Assembly: GCA_905234015.1 (NCBI GenBank)
Contig: CAJOFK010000008.1
Location: 1 to 36,302 of the forward strand
Direction: 5' to 3'
From: an uncultured Ruminococcus sp.
GTDB taxonomy: Bacteria; Bacillota; Clostridia; Oscillospirales; Acutalibacteraceae
DNA: 36,302 nucleotides
In this document: one piece after another, positions 1 to 9,091 of the stretch
How the letters are laid out: each line of letters starts with the position of its first letter
Numbering within the stretch: position 1 is the stretch's first letter
Notes under the pieces: generated by a model
Databases searched by the model: none
What the model saw: only the letters and a program-made list of their open reading frames with translations
What the model was told of the DNA's origin: nothing
Program-made: the position numbers and the translations under genes

Positions 1-1494
1 GAGACAGAAGCTGCTGACGCTAACATCTTTAAGGCTGCAGTTCCCGAAGATGTTCCGAAGATTATCTGGAACAACCTCGTAGACGGCGGCGAAGATAAGT
101 CTGCTCCTGTTTACAAGGCTGCTATCCGGTCTCAGGATATCTCGACAAAAGGATATAGCAGCAGCTTCTATCCCAACGGTGTTGAGAATTTTGACGGAAT
201 GATCTTCGTTTGCGAACCCTTCAATGCGGAGGAATCTGATATAAATCAAAATCCAACTTATAAGGGTGATTGGTTCTATTATTACGGAAACGGTGAGTAT
301 GGAATATATGAAACACGAGAGGAAGCTTCTATAAAAAACGGAATATTTTCCAAAGGTGATTTTCCGAAAACCGCGGACGAAAAAGAACCCGATAATCATG
401 AAAACACAACTTGTGAAACAACTGCTCCGCAGGAAACTACCGTTCCTGTAGAAAATGAAACAGAAAACACTGAACCGGCAACAAAAGATACTATCGTTGA
501 AAACAAAAATATGATATATTTCAACGCGTTCCGCTGGAAAAACGTAACAAATATGTATTGCCATATATGGAAAAGAGGCGGCAACTCTTTCTTCGGTTGG
601 CAATCTAAAAAAGAAAAATGCAAAAGAATTAACGGCGACATCTGGGGTTATGACCTTTCCGTCTTAGCTTCTACCGATGAATCGGATTTGCAAAACAGTT
701 TAAAGAAGGACGTTGACTACTGCATTATATTCAGCGCGGTTGCGGGTGATAATTACTATCAGACTTATGACGCAACCTTCGGCACGGAATGTATCGGAGA
801 CGCGTTACAGCTTACGGAGGACAATGAAAAAATTGAGAGTCCCGTTGATTCCGAAAAAAGTGTTGATAATGTGGAATGGACTGATAACAAAGACAAATAC
901 GGTCCTCACCTCGCGTTAACGTCTATCGGGAATATTGTAGGCAAGTTCCTGTGCCCGAACGAGAAGGGTACAGAGGTTATCGGCGACTGGCTCGCGGCTT
1001 ACTACAAAAGCAAATATGTAAATCCTGTTTACGCTCTCGCGAACGCATTTCCGAAGTTCGGCATAAAAACCGCTTCGGACTTAACGGATGTTTATAAATA
1101 TATTGTCAGCAAGAAAACAGGCGAAGATGAGAAGACTATGAAGGATATTCTGGAAAATGCTTTTGTGAAAGCTTATCCGGATAAAGTTCCCGGCGGTTGG
1201 TTAAAACTTTCAAATCCCGTAAAAGTAAAAGCGGTTAATAAAATCTTTAAGGCAAAGACGCTTAAGAAAAAATCTCAAAGCTATACGGCGCTTAAGGTCA
1301 CAGGCGCAAAAGGTAAGGTAACTTATAAGGTAACTAAGAAAAACAAGAAGCTTGCGTTTAAAAGCGGAAAAATCACGGTAAAAAAAGGAACTAAAAAGGG
1401 CATCTATAAGCTTACCGTAAAAGTTACCGCGGCGGGAAACAGCTCCTACGCGGAAAAGGCGGTTACAAAAATCGTTAAGGTAACGGTAAAATAG
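1..1494 (+). CDS. Modular secreted/cell-surface protein, C-terminal part (5' truncated by the window edge)
   Basis: Frame 1 is open from base 1 (ETEAADANIFKAAVPEDVPKIIWNN...) and runs into the listed 199-1494 ORF. It has a Thr/Glu/Pro-rich linker and a Lys-rich Ig-like C-terminus (KAKTLKKKSQSYTALKVTGAKGKVTYKVTKKNKK...). The style resembles Ruminococcus surface proteins. Confidence 0.75.
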   Translation, partial: ETEAADANIFKAAVPEDVPKIIWNNLVDGGEDKSAPVYKAAIRSQDISTKGYSSSFYPNGVENFDGMIFVCEPFNAEESDINQNPTYKGDWFYYYGNGEYGIYETREEASIKNGIFSKGDFPKTADEKEPDNHENTTCETTAPQETTVPVENETENTEPATKDTIVENKNMIYFNAFRWKNVTNMYCHIWKRGGNSFFGWQSKKEKCKRINGDIWGYDLSVLASTDESDLQNSLKKDVDYCIIFSAVAGDNYYQTYDATFGTECIGDALQLTEDNEKIESPVDSEKSVDNVEWTDNKDKYGPHLALTSIGNIVGKFLCPNEKGTEVIGDWLAAYYKSKYVNPVYALANAFPKFGIKTASDLTDVYKYIVSKKTGEDEKTMKDILENAFVKAYPDKVPGGWLKLSNPVKVKAVNKIFKAKTLKKKSQSYTALKVTGAKGKVTYKVTKKNKKLAFKSGKITVKKGTKKGIYKLTVKVTAAGNSSYAEKAVTKIVKVTVK

Positions 1495-1506
1495 GATATT
1501 TCTTTC

Positions 1507-1536
1507 AGCGTCGGCGTTAATGCCGGCGCTGTTTTA
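1507..1536 (+). terminator. Rho-independent terminator after the surface protein gene
   Basis: Hairpin AGCGTCGGC-GTTAAT-GCCGGCGCT followed by GTTTT. Confidence 0.65.
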
Positions 1537-1660
1537 ATCTCTAAAAATTTATTATAATTCCCTATCCTAACTATAACGCAAATTACATATGGTAAAATAA
1601 AATGTAATTTTATGGTCTTTTAAACGTTTCTGATTTAATGTAAAAAACGGAGGAATTTTT

Positions 1661-4600
1661 ATGGCAGATGTAATCAGACTTTTTGTTGAAAAACGCGGCG
1701 AAATGAACGTTGTTGCCGAGCAGACAAAGTGGGATTTACGCCACAATCTCGGTATCAGGGCAATTGAGGAGCTGCGCTTTTTAAACCGCTACGATATCGA
1801 AGGTATGACGAGAGAGGAGTTCGATAAGGCGAAGAACATCATCCTCTCAGAGCCTAATCAGGATATTATCTATGAGGAAGTTCTCCCCGTTGACGAGGGC
1901 TTCCGCGTATTCGCTATGGAATATCTTCCCGGTCAGTACGACCAGCGCGCCGACTCCGCGGAGCAGTGCGTTCAGCTTCTTACTCAGGGCGAGCGCTGTA
2001 AAATCCTCACCGCGAGAGTAGTTTGCGTTAAGGGCGATATCTCAGACGATGAGTTCGTAAAAATTCAGAACTATATGATTAACCCGGTCGAGAGCCGTCT
2101 TGCCTCGCTCGATAAGCCCGAGTCGCTCGAAATGCCGCTTGAGGCTCCCGAAAACGTTAAGCGCGTTGAGGGCTTTATAAGCTGGAGCGACGACGAGATG
2201 AAGGAATTCTTCGACTCAATGGGCTTTGCTATGACGCTCGATGACCTTAAATTCACCCGCGATTACTTCCGCGATACCGAAAACCGCGAGCCTACCGTTA
2301 CGGAGCTCCGCGTAATCGACACCTACTGGTCTGATCACTGCCGTCACACCACCTTCCTCACGAGATTAAACAAGGTTGAAATAGAAAAATCCGCGATTTC
2401 GGGCGTTATCGAGGACGCGTTAAAGCTGTATTACGATACGAGAGACGAGGTCTACGGCAAGGACACCGACCGCAACGTCAGCCTTATGGATATGGCGCTT
2501 ATGGGTATGAAGGCACTTAAAAAGCGCGGACTTATCCCCGACCTCGACGAGAGCGAGGAGATTAACGCCTGCTCAATCGAGGTGCCCGTTACAATCGACG
2601 GAAAGGTAGAGAAATGGCTCGTTCAGTTTAAGAACGAAACTCATAACCACCCGACCGAAATCGAGCCCTTCGGCGGCGCGGCAACATGTCTCGGTGGCGC
2701 TATCCGCGATCCGCTCTCAGGCAGAGCGTACATCTATCAGGCAATGCGCGTTACCGGCTCGGGCGACCCGACGGTACCGTTTAAGGACACAATGGAGGGT
2801 AAGCTTCCGTCGCGCAAAATCACTACCGGCGCGGCTCAGGGCTATTCCTCCTACGGAAACCAGATAGGCCTCGCAACAGGTCAGGTAGTCGAGCTTTACG
2901 ATAAGGGATATGTCGCTAAGCGTATGGAAATCGGCGCGGTTATCGGCGCTTCTCCTAAGGAGAACGTTATCCGCGAGGTGCCCGCTCCCGACGACGTTAT
3001 CGTCCTCTTAGGCGGACGTACCGGACGCGACGGCTGCGGCGGAGCTACAGGCTCCTCAAAGGCTCACACCTTAAGCTCTATCGAGACCTGCGGAGCCGAG
3101 GTTCAGAAGGGTAATCCTCCTACCGAACGTAAAATTCAGAGGTTGTTCCGCAATCCCGAGGTTGCTAAGATGATTAAACGCTGCAACGACTTCGGCGCGG
3201 GCGGCGTATGCGTAGCTATCGGCGAGCTTGCCGACGGCTTAACCGTAAACCTCGATAAGGTTACTAAGAAATACGAGGGACTCGACGGCACAGAGCTCGC
3301 TATCTCCGAAAGCCAGGAGAGAATGGCGGTTGTGCTCGATAAAAACGACGTTGAAAGATTTATCGCTCTTTCCGAAACCGAGAACCTCGAGGCTACAGCC
3401 GTAGCGGTTGTTACCGAAAGTCCGCGTCTTACTATGAACTGGCGCGGTGACAAAATTGTAGATATCAGCAGAGAATTTTTAAATACAAACGGCGTTACTC
3501 AGACCGCCGAGGCGTTTATCACCGCTCCCGACGAAAACGCCTGCTACCGCAAGGCTTGTCCCGAAAGCTTAAAGGGACTCTCTACAGCCGAAGCGGTTAA
3601 GAAGAATATGGCGCGCTTAGAGGTCTGCTCTCAGATAGGTCTCAGCGAGCGCTTTGACGCCAGTATCGGCGCCGGTACGGTAATTATGCCCTTCGGCGGA
3701 AAAACCCAGCTCACTCCTCAGGAAGCTATGGCGGCTAAAATTCCGCTTCTTAAGGGAGAAACCGACGACGCTACGGCTATGAGCTACGGCTTTATTCCCG
3801 GAGTATCGCGCTGGAGCCCGTTCCACGGCTCAGCTTACGCAGTAGTCGAGTCGCTCTCAAAGATTCTTGCAATCGGAGCGTATCCGTTAAAGGCAAGACT
3901 TACCTTCCAGGAGTATTTTGAAAAATTAAAGAACGAGCCTAAACGCTGGGGCAAGCCCGCGGCGGCATTACTCGGAGCTATGGAAGCTCAGCTTATGCTC
4001 GGTATTCCGTCAATCGGCGGTAAAGACTCTATGAGCGGAACCTTCGAGCAGATTGATGTACCGCCTACTCTTGTTTCCTTCGCGGTTGCTATGACTAAGG
4101 CGAGCAAGACGATTTCAGCGGAGTTCAAGAAAGCGGGCTCTAAAGTAATATACGTTCCCGTTCCCGAGGATAAGGCAACTCTTATGCCGAAATGGAACGA
4201 GCTTAAAGCAATGTACAACGCGGTTTACGCGCTGATGGATAAGGGCGGAGTGCTCTCCGCTTCCGTAGTCAAGGAAGGCGGCGCTGCGGCGGCTGTATGT
4301 AAGGCTTGCTTCGGAAATAAGCTCGGCTTTAAGTTTGAAAACGAACTCAGCTTCGAGGAGCTTTTCGCTCCGCTTTCAGGCTCGCTTATTCTCGAGCTTA
4401 AGGACGGCGCAAAGCTTTCCGACGATATTTTATACTATCCGCTCGGCGAGGTACAGGATAATGAAGAAGTCGAAATCAACGGCGAAAAAATTAAAATTGA
4501 TGAAATCCTCAGCGAGTGGACTGCTCCGCTTGAAAAAGTATTCCCAACGCAGGCGCAATGCCCGAAAATGGAGCAAAGTGCGCAGCTCTATACTGAAAGA

Positions 4601-5428
4601 AATAATAAGGCGCCTGTAATTAAGGTCGCTAAGCCCAAGGTGTTTATCCCCGTATTCCCGGGAACAAACTGCGAGGTTGATACCGCGAGAGCGTTCGAGA
4701 AGGCAGGCGCAGAGGCTCAGCTTCTTATCGTAAAGAACCTTAAGCCCTCCGATATCGAGGACACAATCGCTAAAATGGTTGAGCTTATTAATGACAGCCA
4801 GATGATTATGTTCCCCGGCGGCTTCTCAGGCGGCGACGAGCCCGACGGCTCCGGTAAGTTTATCGCGACTACATTCAGAAACCCGAGGGTTAAAGAGGCG
4901 GTAGACAATCTCCTCAACAAGCGCGACGGACTTATGCTCGGTATCTGCAACGGCTTCCAGGCGCTCATAAAGCTCGGTCTCGTTCCCTACGGCGAAATCC
5001 GCGATATTAAGGAATCCGACCCGACGCTTACCTTTAATACAGTCGGCAGGCATATCTCTCATATGGCGTATACGAGAGTTACCTCGGTTAAATCGCCGTG
5101 GTTCTCCTCGGTTAACGCGGGCGACGTATTCGCCGTACCGGTATCTCACGGTGAGGGACGCTTTATGGCCGACAGCGAAACTGTCAAGCGCCTTATCGAA
5201 AACGGTCAGGTAGCAACTCAGTACGTTGACTTAAACGGCAATCCGAGCGACGATATAACTTATAACGTAAACGGTTCAATCTGCGCGATTGAGGGTATTA
5301 CAAGTCCCGACGGAAGAATCCTCGGTAAAATGGGACATTCCGAGCGTAAGGGCGAAAACCTCTACGCAAACGTTCCGTTTGAAAAAGACCAGAAAATCTT
5401 TGAGAGCGGCGTTAAGTATTTTAAATAA
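1661..5428 (+). CDS. purL: Phosphoribosylformylglycinamidine synthase (single-chain FGAM synthase)
   Basis: 1255 aa with PurL motifs (WSDHCRHTTF, FKNETHNHPTEIEPFGGAATCLGGAIRD) and a C-terminal glutaminase domain (FPGTNCEVDTARAF, GICNGFQAL). SD GGAGG upstream. Confidence 0.97.
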   Translation: MADVIRLFVEKRGEMNVVAEQTKWDLRHNLGIRAIEELRFLNRYDIEGMTREEFDKAKNIILSEPNQDIIYEEVLPVDEGFRVFAMEYLPGQYDQRADSAEQCVQLLTQGERCKILTARVVCVKGDISDDEFVKIQNYMINPVESRLASLDKPESLEMPLEAPENVKRVEGFISWSDDEMKEFFDSMGFAMTLDDLKFTRDYFRDTENREPTVTELRVIDTYWSDHCRHTTFLTRLNKVEIEKSAISGVIEDALKLYYDTRDEVYGKDTDRNVSLMDMALMGMKALKKRGLIPDLDESEEINACSIEVPVTIDGKVEKWLVQFKNETHNHPTEIEPFGGAATCLGGAIRDPLSGRAYIYQAMRVTGSGDPTVPFKDTMEGKLPSRKITTGAAQGYSSYGNQIGLATGQVVELYDKGYVAKRMEIGAVIGASPKENVIREVPAPDDVIVLLGGRTGRDGCGGATGSSKAHTLSSIETCGAEVQKGNPPTERKIQRLFRNPEVAKMIKRCNDFGAGGVCVAIGELADGLTVNLDKVTKKYEGLDGTELAISESQERMAVVLDKNDVERFIALSETENLEATAVAVVTESPRLTMNWRGDKIVDISREFLNTNGVTQTAEAFITAPDENACYRKACPESLKGLSTAEAVKKNMARLEVCSQIGLSERFDASIGAGTVIMPFGGKTQLTPQEAMAAKIPLLKGETDDATAMSYGFIPGVSRWSPFHGSAYAVVESLSKILAIGAYPLKARLTFQEYFEKLKNEPKRWGKPAAALLGAMEAQLMLGIPSIGGKDSMSGTFEQIDVPPTLVSFAVAMTKASKTISAEFKKAGSKVIYVPVPEDKATLMPKWNELKAMYNAVYALMDKGGVLSASVVKEGGAAAAVCKACFGNKLGFKFENELSFEELFAPLSGSLILELKDGAKLSDDILYYPLGEVQDNEEVEINGEKIKIDEILSEWTAPLEKVFPTQAQCPKMEQSAQLYTERNNKAPVIKVAKPKVFIPVFPGTNCEVDTARAFEKAGAEAQLLIVKNLKPSDIEDTIAKMVELINDSQMIMFPGGFSGGDEPDGSGKFIATTFRNPRVKEAVDNLLNKRDGLMLGICNGFQALIKLGLVPYGEIRDIKESDPTLTFNTVGRHISHMAYTRVTSVKSPWFSSVNAGDVFAVPVSHGEGRFMADSETVKRLIENGQVATQYVDLNGNPSDDITYNVNGSICAIEGITSPDGRILGKMGHSERKGENLYANVPFEKDQKIFESGVKYFK

Positions 5429-5432
5429 CGTT

Positions 5433-5464
5433 AAAGAGGCTTCCGCAAAGCGAAAGCCTCTTTT
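5433..5464 (+). terminator. Rho-independent terminator of purL
   Basis: AGAGGCTT...AAGCCTCT stem followed by TTTT, just after the purL stop. Confidence 0.8.
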
Positions 5465-5503
5465 AATCTGCCGGTTATATAAAAATTTAAAACCGAAAAC
5501 TAA

Positions 5504-5526
5504 AGCCGCCGCAAAATGCGGCGGCT
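5504..5526 (-). terminator. Rho-independent terminator of the 124-aa ORF
   Basis: Perfect 10-bp stem AGCCGCCGCA/TGCGGCGGCT immediately after the minus-strand stop, followed on that strand by a T-rich tract. Confidence 0.7.
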
Positions 5527-5531
5527 GTGTT

Positions 5532-5906
5532 TTATAATGTTACTGCGGTAAATTCAACCTTATCTCCGTTTTTAATTCCGTAGCGCACCTCTTTATCGTA
5601 CTGGCCGTTACGGATATAGTCGTTGAGCACAGCCGAAGTAAGCGGCTTAGCGGGATAATAAATTGCTTTCTTTATCTCCGTCCAATGCCCGGACTGAGTG
5701 ATATAAAGGTCGTTAGTTTTAGCAAAATAGTAATAAACTTCCTTAATGCCTTCGTCACAGCGCTTTATACCGACGTACCTTAAAAACTTAGGATTAGTAA
5801 ATTCCTCGATGTTTTTATCGTCGCCGTCGTACTCGTCGTTGTGCTTAAAAAGCAGGATTTCATCATTACGAATTAAAAATAATCTCTTTTCCTGAAGATA
5901 CTCCAC
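5532..5906 (-). CDS. Hypothetical protein (124 aa)
   Basis: Intact ORF between terminator-like structures. No family recognised from the sequence. Confidence 0.6.
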   Translation of the reverse strand: MEYLQEKRLFLIRNDEILLFKHNDEYDGDDKNIEEFTNPKFLRYVGIKRCDEGIKEVYYYFAKTNDLYITQSGHWTEIKKAIYYPAKPLTSAVLNDYIRNGQYDKEVRYGIKNGDKVEFTAVTL

Positions 5907-5994
5907 AGTAGTCCCATCCTTATATTCAATTTATAATCATTATATACTTTTTGCTGAGAAAATCAACCGCTTTATTCAATATTTTTAAAATTTT

Positions 5995-7245
5995 TTAAGC
6001 TTCCGTGCTGTTGCTTAATACCTCAATCGGACATCCGCCCTCAAAGGTGCTCTTATCCGAGAAGGTAATCGTATAATTAACTACGGCGTAGCCGGGCTTT
6101 TTACCCGTAACCTTACCTTCCTTGCTTACGGTAACAACCGACTTATCGGTCGACTTATAGGAAATGCTGTACTGGGATTTCTTAAAGCTCGAGCCGGTAT
6201 AGGTATTGTTTACGAGCGATTTTACGATAGTGCTCTTCATAGTAAAGCTCTCGCTCGGAGAAAGGAACTCAACCATTTCGCCGTTGCCGAAGATACCTTC
6301 GGTGAAAAGCAGCATATTCTGCTTAGCGACGTAGCTCATCTTCGCCTTAGTAACGTTAATAGTAAACTTGCCGATTTCGGTTTCTTCCTTTTTGCCTATC
6401 TTCTGATAAACGGTCGCCTGAGTGGAGCCGGTTCCTACGGAATAGATAATTGTGTTTTTCTTTTCGGTAAAGGAAGACGCAATCTTCTCATTCTCGATAA
6501 CTACGGAATAAGTCGCTCCTGACTTTTTATCCTTAAGCATTTTACTGAGGCTTATGTGGCAATCCTCCATATAGGAGCTTGTGCCGTGAGAATTGTACTT
6601 AAGTTCAAGCGGCTTGTATTTTTTTGAGATAGTAGTCGGGTAATCTCCCGCGGTAACCTTGAAGCTTCCGACCTTAACCTTAGTGTCCTTTAAATAAACC
6701 TCAACAGTGGTGCTGCCCTTTTTAAGCGCCTTAACCTTATAAGTATACTTCTCGCCTGATACGGATTTTTTTATCTTAGCGATTTTCTTATCATATTTGA
6801 TAGTGTATTCCTTATAATAAGGGTTCTTAATCGTCTTTTTCTTCGTCATATTGACGTTAATTTTCATCTCGTTATAGGTCTTTGCGGAAGGCTTGTTAAC
6901 GGTGAATCTGTACTTTTTAACGTCGATTTTCTTACCGTTCTTTTCCTTATAAACGGTGAGAAGCGGCTTGCCTTCTTCAGGGGTAACCTTCTTAGCCGTG
7001 ACGGTAAGACGATAGGTTGAACCGCTGTCTGAGTATTTTACCTTAATATAATTTTTATCGTTGTTTTTGATTTTAATCTTGTAAGTATCCTCGGACGACT
7101 TAGAATCGGGGTAAACAACTCGGGTGTACTGAGTCATTACTTTAGTAATAGCCTGAACGGTAACGGCGCTTGACGAAAATACCGCCGCAGAGGCTACTGT
7201 CAACATCACAAGAATACTACAAATTATTGACTTAGTAAGCTTCAT
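5995..7245 (-). CDS. Secreted bacterial Ig-like domain protein (paralogue 1)
   Basis: Signal peptide MKLTKSIICSILVMLTVASAAVFSSSAV, Lys/Thr-rich beta repeats, and a BIG2-like C-terminus (YKSTDKSVVTVSKEGKVTGKKPGYAVVNYT). Confidence 0.75.
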   Translation of the reverse strand: MKLTKSIICSILVMLTVASAAVFSSSAVTVQAITKVMTQYTRVVYPDSKSSEDTYKIKIKNNDKNYIKVKYSDSGSTYRLTVTAKKVTPEEGKPLLTVYKEKNGKKIDVKKYRFTVNKPSAKTYNEMKINVNMTKKKTIKNPYYKEYTIKYDKKIAKIKKSVSGEKYTYKVKALKKGSTTVEVYLKDTKVKVGSFKVTAGDYPTTISKKYKPLELKYNSHGTSSYMEDCHISLSKMLKDKKSGATYSVVIENEKIASSFTEKKNTIIYSVGTGSTQATVYQKIGKKEETEIGKFTINVTKAKMSYVAKQNMLLFTEGIFGNGEMVEFLSPSESFTMKSTIVKSLVNNTYTGSSFKKSQYSISYKSTDKSVVTVSKEGKVTGKKPGYAVVNYTITFSDKSTFEGGCPIEVLSNSTEA

Positions 7246-7274
7246 TTTTAATCCTCCTTCTAAATCTATTTTTC

Positions 7275-7306
7275 TATTATAACATTAAAATCCAAAAAAT
7301 GCAAGT
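7275..7306 (-). promoter_or_regulatory. SigA-type promoter of paralogue 1
   Basis: Reverse complement reads TTGCAT-N17-TATAAT ~30-60 nt upstream of the start codon. Confidence 0.65.
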
Positions 7307-7443
7307 TTTATGCCGTTTTACGGATTTCGGGAGAGGCTCGCGCAGGATTATTCGGAAATTAACAACCGTATCAGCCGCCGCTTTTGAGCTGATATTATAC
7401 GCGTAAATTTACAGCGTTTCGGTTTTCTGACGGCGCAAAAATC

Positions 7444-7488
7444 CCCCTTTCATATTAGTAGTGTCAAAAACTCAGAAAAAAGTTTCAA
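7444..7488 (-). promoter_or_regulatory. Conserved promoter-like element, copy 1
   Basis: Reverse complement TTGAAACTTTTTTCTGAGTTTTTGACACTACTAATATGAAAGGGG closely matches the element upstream of paralogue 2. Confidence 0.5.
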
Positions 7489-7519
7489 AAGGTCAATATT
7501 TTTCGCTGTCAAATTGAAA

Positions 7520-7552
7520 AAGCCGAAAACCCGTAAGCTGAGTTTTCGGCTT
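7520..7552 (-). terminator. Rho-independent terminator of paralogue 2
   Basis: Perfect 11-bp stem AAGCCGAAAAC/GTTTTCGGCTT, followed on the minus strand by TTTTTCAATTT. Confidence 0.8.
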
Positions 7553-7584
7553 AATGTTTTTTGCTTTAAGTTAAAATCGTCTTT

Positions 7585-8862
7585 TTAATCGGGACGCTCC
7601 TCCTCGGGCCATACGTCGAACGAACCGCCGCCGGTTGCTTTTGAACCGTCTTTAAAAGTAACCGTATAATCTACATAGTTAACGCCTTCGTTATCGAGCG
7701 CGTTACAGGTACAGATTCCGTTTTCGTCTACGGAGATTATCTCGGGGTGGTTGGAAGTCGCGGTAAATGTGTATTCGTCCTCGTCAAAATGCGAACCTGT
7801 CCACTCGAGGTTTATATAACGTCTTTCAACTACCGACTTTAAGCCGAATCTTTCGCCCGGCGAGATAAACAGCTCGTAAAAGATACCGTCGTTATCAAGC
7901 TCTCTGTTGCTCCTGTATACTTCGGCGTCTTTAACCTTTTTAACGGTTAGCTTAATTGTATCTATCTTCTTTTTCTTAGCCTTGCCGCGCTTTTCGTAAA
8001 CGGTAAGCGTAGTTTTACCCGTCTTTTTAGAATAAATAAGAACCGATTTCGGAACAAGCGCCGATTTCTTTTCGGAAAAGCTTGAAATAAGCTTTTTATT
8101 CTTAGCCTTAAAGGTGTAGGTTGAATTCGCGTGGAAATTCTTTATGCATTCGCCGAGGTTAATTGAACCGCCCTCAAGATAATAGCTCTTTTTCATATGA
8201 GAGTTATAATTAAGGGTAAGCTTCTTATACTTGCTCTTAACCTTAGCCTTAAAATCTCCTACGGTAATCTTAAACGAGCCGAGAAGCATAGTTGTGCCCT
8301 TTAATTTAACCTTAACGGTAGAGGTTCCCTTTTTAAGTCCCTTAATTTTATAGGTATAGTTTTTTCCGTCGCTATAGTAGCCCTGATAGAACTTAACGAT
8401 TTTCTTATTATACGAAAGCTTCGGTTCCTTTTCATAAGGATTCTTAATCGTTATTTCCTTGCAGGTGCCCTTATTTATCTTTACGTTAGACATCTTTACC
8501 TTTTTAGCGGCGGTAACGGTAATCTGATACTTTTTATACTCCGTCTTATTCTCGCCGTCGAGCTTATAAATCGTAATAACGGGCTTTTCGGTTTTTGTGG
8601 TAGGCTTTTCCGATTTAACGGTAAACCAGTAATAATCGCCCTCGTTATTCGCGTCAACTTTAATATAGCCCTTGCTGTTGCCGGTAACTACGCACTCGTA
8701 ATTATCCTCCTCGTTCTTATCGAAGGTTAAGTTCAGCTCCTTATACTGAACCATTGTTTTTTGTACCGCGCTTATCGCCGAAACCGAAGCAGGCGCAATA
8801 ACAACGCTTAAAACGATTATTAAGCTTAAAACAATTCCTGTTACTTTTTTAAAATTTTTCAT
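7585..8862 (-). CDS. Secreted bacterial Ig-like domain protein (paralogue 2)
   Basis: Signal peptide MKNFKKVTGIVLSLIIVLSVVIAPASVSA. Co-linear similarity to the 5995-7245 product (TIKNPY.KE, YTYK.K.LKKG.STV, LGSFK.T.GD, LSYNKKIVK/IKYDKKIAK, ..YNSH..SY). Confidence 0.75.
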   Translation of the reverse strand: MKNFKKVTGIVLSLIIVLSVVIAPASVSAISAVQKTMVQYKELNLTFDKNEEDNYECVVTGNSKGYIKVDANNEGDYYWFTVKSEKPTTKTEKPVITIYKLDGENKTEYKKYQITVTAAKKVKMSNVKINKGTCKEITIKNPYEKEPKLSYNKKIVKFYQGYYSDGKNYTYKIKGLKKGTSTVKVKLKGTTMLLGSFKITVGDFKAKVKSKYKKLTLNYNSHMKKSYYLEGGSINLGECIKNFHANSTYTFKAKNKKLISSFSEKKSALVPKSVLIYSKKTGKTTLTVYEKRGKAKKKKIDTIKLTVKKVKDAEVYRSNRELDNDGIFYELFISPGERFGLKSVVERRYINLEWTGSHFDEDEYTFTATSNHPEIISVDENGICTCNALDNEGVNYVDYTVTFKDGSKATGGGSFDVWPEEERPD

Positions 8863-8911
8863 TTTTCATTCTCCTTTCGGAATCAATCTTTCGGGGGTAA
8901 ATTTTTAAACT

Positions 8912-8957
8912 GCCCCTTCTGTATATGTAGTATCAAAAAGCCGTAAAAAAGTTTCAA
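8912..8957 (-). promoter_or_regulatory. Conserved promoter-like element, copy 2
   Basis: Reverse complement TTGAAACTTTTTTACGGCTTTTTGATACTACATATACAGAAGGGGC, ~50 nt upstream of paralogue 2. Confidence 0.5.
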
Positions 8958-9040
8958 TTTTTCTTAATAAACCTTTATTTCAGCGAATCGCACAATTTGC
9001 GCAGGCTGATTTTGTGCAGGTTTACTACAGCTTTTCCGAG

Positions 9041-9069
9041 TTGATAAAAAATTGATTTTATAGTACAAT
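9041..9069 (+). promoter_or_regulatory. SigA-type promoter of the SDR gene
   Basis: TTGATA-N17-TACAAT. Confidence 0.65.
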
Positions 9070-9091
9070 AATCTCGTAAGAAGGTGAGCTT

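Noticed and set aside
1500-1660. Purine riboswitch upstream of purL
   Set aside because: No match to the conserved purine aptamer core; only a simple inverted repeat is present.
2071-5149. Several 60-107 aa ORFs inside purL
   Set aside because: Overlap a long conserved coding frame and lack SDs or domains.
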